NCBI GenBank assembly: GCA_003024785.1 | Contig: PUQB01000032.1 | Location: 1-64,000, forward strand | Direction: 5' to 3' | From: Selaginella tamariscina | Lineage: Eukaryota > Streptophyta > Lycopodiopsida > Selaginellales > Selaginellaceae | DNA: 64,000 nucleotides | Shown: piece by piece, positions 62,561 through 64,000 of the stretch | Numbering within the stretch: the first letter of the stretch is position 1 | Layout of the letters: every line of letters starts with the position of its first letter | Made by a program: the position numbers and the translations under genes | The notes under the pieces: generated by a model | What the model saw: the letters and a program-made list of their open reading frames with translations, nothing else | The model's database searches: none | What the model was told of the DNA's origin: nothing

Positions 62561-62605
62561 AGAACGAGTTTCACGAGTCTTGGGACCTAGTTTAGCAGGA
62601 TAACA

Positions 62606-64000
62606 TTAATGAAAGGCAACAACCTTAAAAGAAGCATAGAGTAAATTGAATACAGATTCCCAAGTGCGATCAATAGGCAAATAACCTTTCCAATTCACCA
62701 AGTATTGAAATTGGCGGTGATGAAGATGAGAATCAAGAATAGCTGTAACTTTGTACTCAGGTTCATCGTCAATGACTACAGGAGGGAGAGGAGAAGAAGC
62801 ACAACCAAAAAGAGAAGAAGGATGATATAGTTTCACAAAGAGGTGTGAAACACAAGATGAAATTTCATAGTAGATGGTAGCTCTAGTCGGAAAGCTATAG
62901 GATTGACCTCAATTACAATCCTGTAAGGGCCCAATTGTTAAAAATCCAACTTAGAAGAAGGCTTTGGTTGAACGGTGGTCTGACACCGTCAAACTACCAG
63001 CCGGTGCGGACGAGCGACGGGACAAAGCACCGGATAAGGAAGGTACCACAGGTATGGACTGATGGCAACATATGTCAGGCAGCAGTGTAACCAGTCGTAG
63101 ATCCAATCGTCCAGATCAACTACCTAGGGTACGCAGGACATCATGCGTGAGGGAGGCGCATAAATGAGACAGATAGGACTCTGTCATAGGGCGACAGACT
63201 GGTAAGAAAGTGCCACTTGTACCTAGGGTTTAGCACTAGATGACCCACTATATAAGCAGGAAGGCAGGTAGTGGGTCGGGGTCTTTTTGGAGTCAAGTCT
63301 GTGTCTTATATCTTGCTCCTCTGTTGGAGATAGTTTGTACTTAGGTAGGCACTATATTTATAAATGCATACTCCTATTCACCATCTTATTAGTGATTCCC
63401 CGCTTGCTCCACTCCTAGGTTGAGCAACGCACTTTGCTAACCACCATAGTGATACCCTAGGAGAACTCCCCCATCCCTGTACACGGACCCTTGCAGCGTC
63501 CAGGTAAAGGCTATTCAGCACCTTCCAGTACTCCCGAGGTAAGACTGGCTTGCCAGTTCGGACCACCGGGATTGGATGCTATCCACAGCGTCCTGGCGAC
63601 CACGAGGCTTCCTAAGAAACACCACATCTAGCCTGTGGAGTCCCCAACGACCAAGCTTGTTGGTGTGAATATGTCGACAAAGAAGCCACACAAGATCACT
63701 AACCTTGTATGTAGGTGCCAGCTAACGATGAGCATCAGCGTGTTGCTTGTACCATTTCTATGCCTATTGAAGATGAACTCGAAGATCATCCTGTACCTAA
63801 CAAAGATGTTGGAGACGATTCTGTACTGCAAGAGTGGAAGAAGGAGAAGCAAGAGGAGCAAAGTCAAAATGTGGATGGTAGCCTGTAAGAGTGAAGAAAG
63901 GTGTTTGGCATGTAGATGCGTGAACGGAGTTGTTATAAGCAAACTCCACCATAAGAAGAAGGTTCAACCAATTGTCCTGTTGGTAATTGATGAAACAACA
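62606..64000 (-). mobile_element. Chromodomain Ty3/gypsy element, 3' part of pol
   Basis: Integrase C-terminal motifs are readable on the minus strand. These are NWLNLLLMVEFAYNNSVHAS and FTLTGYHPHFDF at about 63980-63850, KVSDLVWL near 63690, and [20 protein letters not shown] at about 62935-62875. The end is a chromodomain (EYKVTAILDSHL, FQYLVNWKGYLPIDRTWES) at about 62750-62640. This order defines the chromovirus branch. Stops and frame changes are present, and the frame is interrupted at 62937-63640 by another insertion. The element runs off the window. Confidence 0.85.
62937..63640 (+). mobile_element. Probable solo LTR inserted in gypsy integrase
   Basis: About 700 bp of GC-richer sequence separates integrase segments that are adjacent in intact elements. 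It starts with TGTTAAAAATCC and has a TATA-box-like CACTATATAAGCAGG at about 63246. It lacks coding frames. The exact ends and target-site duplication could not be fixed by eye. Confidence 0.55.

Overview
The window looks like nuclear DNA of a land plant. Genes have GT-AG introns, often filled with TG, TA and GA microsatellites, and the intergenic DNA is AT-rich. There are Arabidopsis-type AAACCCT interstitial repeats, many decayed Ty3/gypsy retrotransposons, a plant F-box family, and an RNA-binding protein whose ends match the Arabidopsis splicing factor SUA. A bryophyte or lycophyte is my guess, because of the DUF7869-type transposase-like gene and the microsatellite-rich introns, but the sequence does not settle this.

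Layout: 2.1-3.4 kb (-), a GT77-like glycosyltransferase. 4.4-6.5 kb (+), a gypsy relic with a tandem expansion in its protease region. 7.8-11.9 kb (-), an 18-exon SUA/RBM5-type splicing factor. 13.8-17.2 kb (+), an 11-exon TruA/PUS1-type tRNA pseudouridine synthase. LTR-like fragments in opposite orientation flank this gene pair. 19.2-22.3 kb (-), a DUF7869-type transposase-like gene. 22.4-23.0 and 26.7-28.3 kb, two arrays of the perfect 18-bp palindrome GGCGGGATTAATCCCGCC, separated by 3.7 kb of AT-rich tandem repeats, telomere-like motifs and microsatellites. 28.6-31.8 kb (+), a gene joining a ParB-like domain to a DNA-methyltransferase-like domain. 32.0-33.2 kb (+), an FCP1/NIF-type HAD phosphatase-like gene. 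33.5-38.8 kb, an LTR element with about 2.5-kb LTRs and no coding core. 39.5-44.3 kb (-), a gypsy gag-pol relic. 45.1-47.1 kb, a decayed duplicate of the HAD gene plus part of the neighbouring LTR. 48.5-60.1 kb, four F-box gene copies in both orientations, of which only the last is fully open. 61.4-64.0 kb (-), the end of a chromodomain gypsy element with a probable LTR inserted in it.

The most unusual part is 19.2-33.2 kb. The transposase-like and ParB/methyltransferase-like genes are divergent, begin at equivalent splice acceptors with a similar N-terminal domain, and face each other across the palindrome arrays. One further palindrome, identical over 20 nt to an array variant, lies in a 61-bp intron of the ParB/methyltransferase gene. 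I read this as a candidate composite mobile or selfish unit, which is inference.

Almost every long gene carries isolated one-base indels, mostly in short homopolymers, while splice sites and flanking codons stay intact. Either the assembly has residual long-read errors or these are young pseudogenes. CDS coordinates below give the gene span from first to last codon, introns included.
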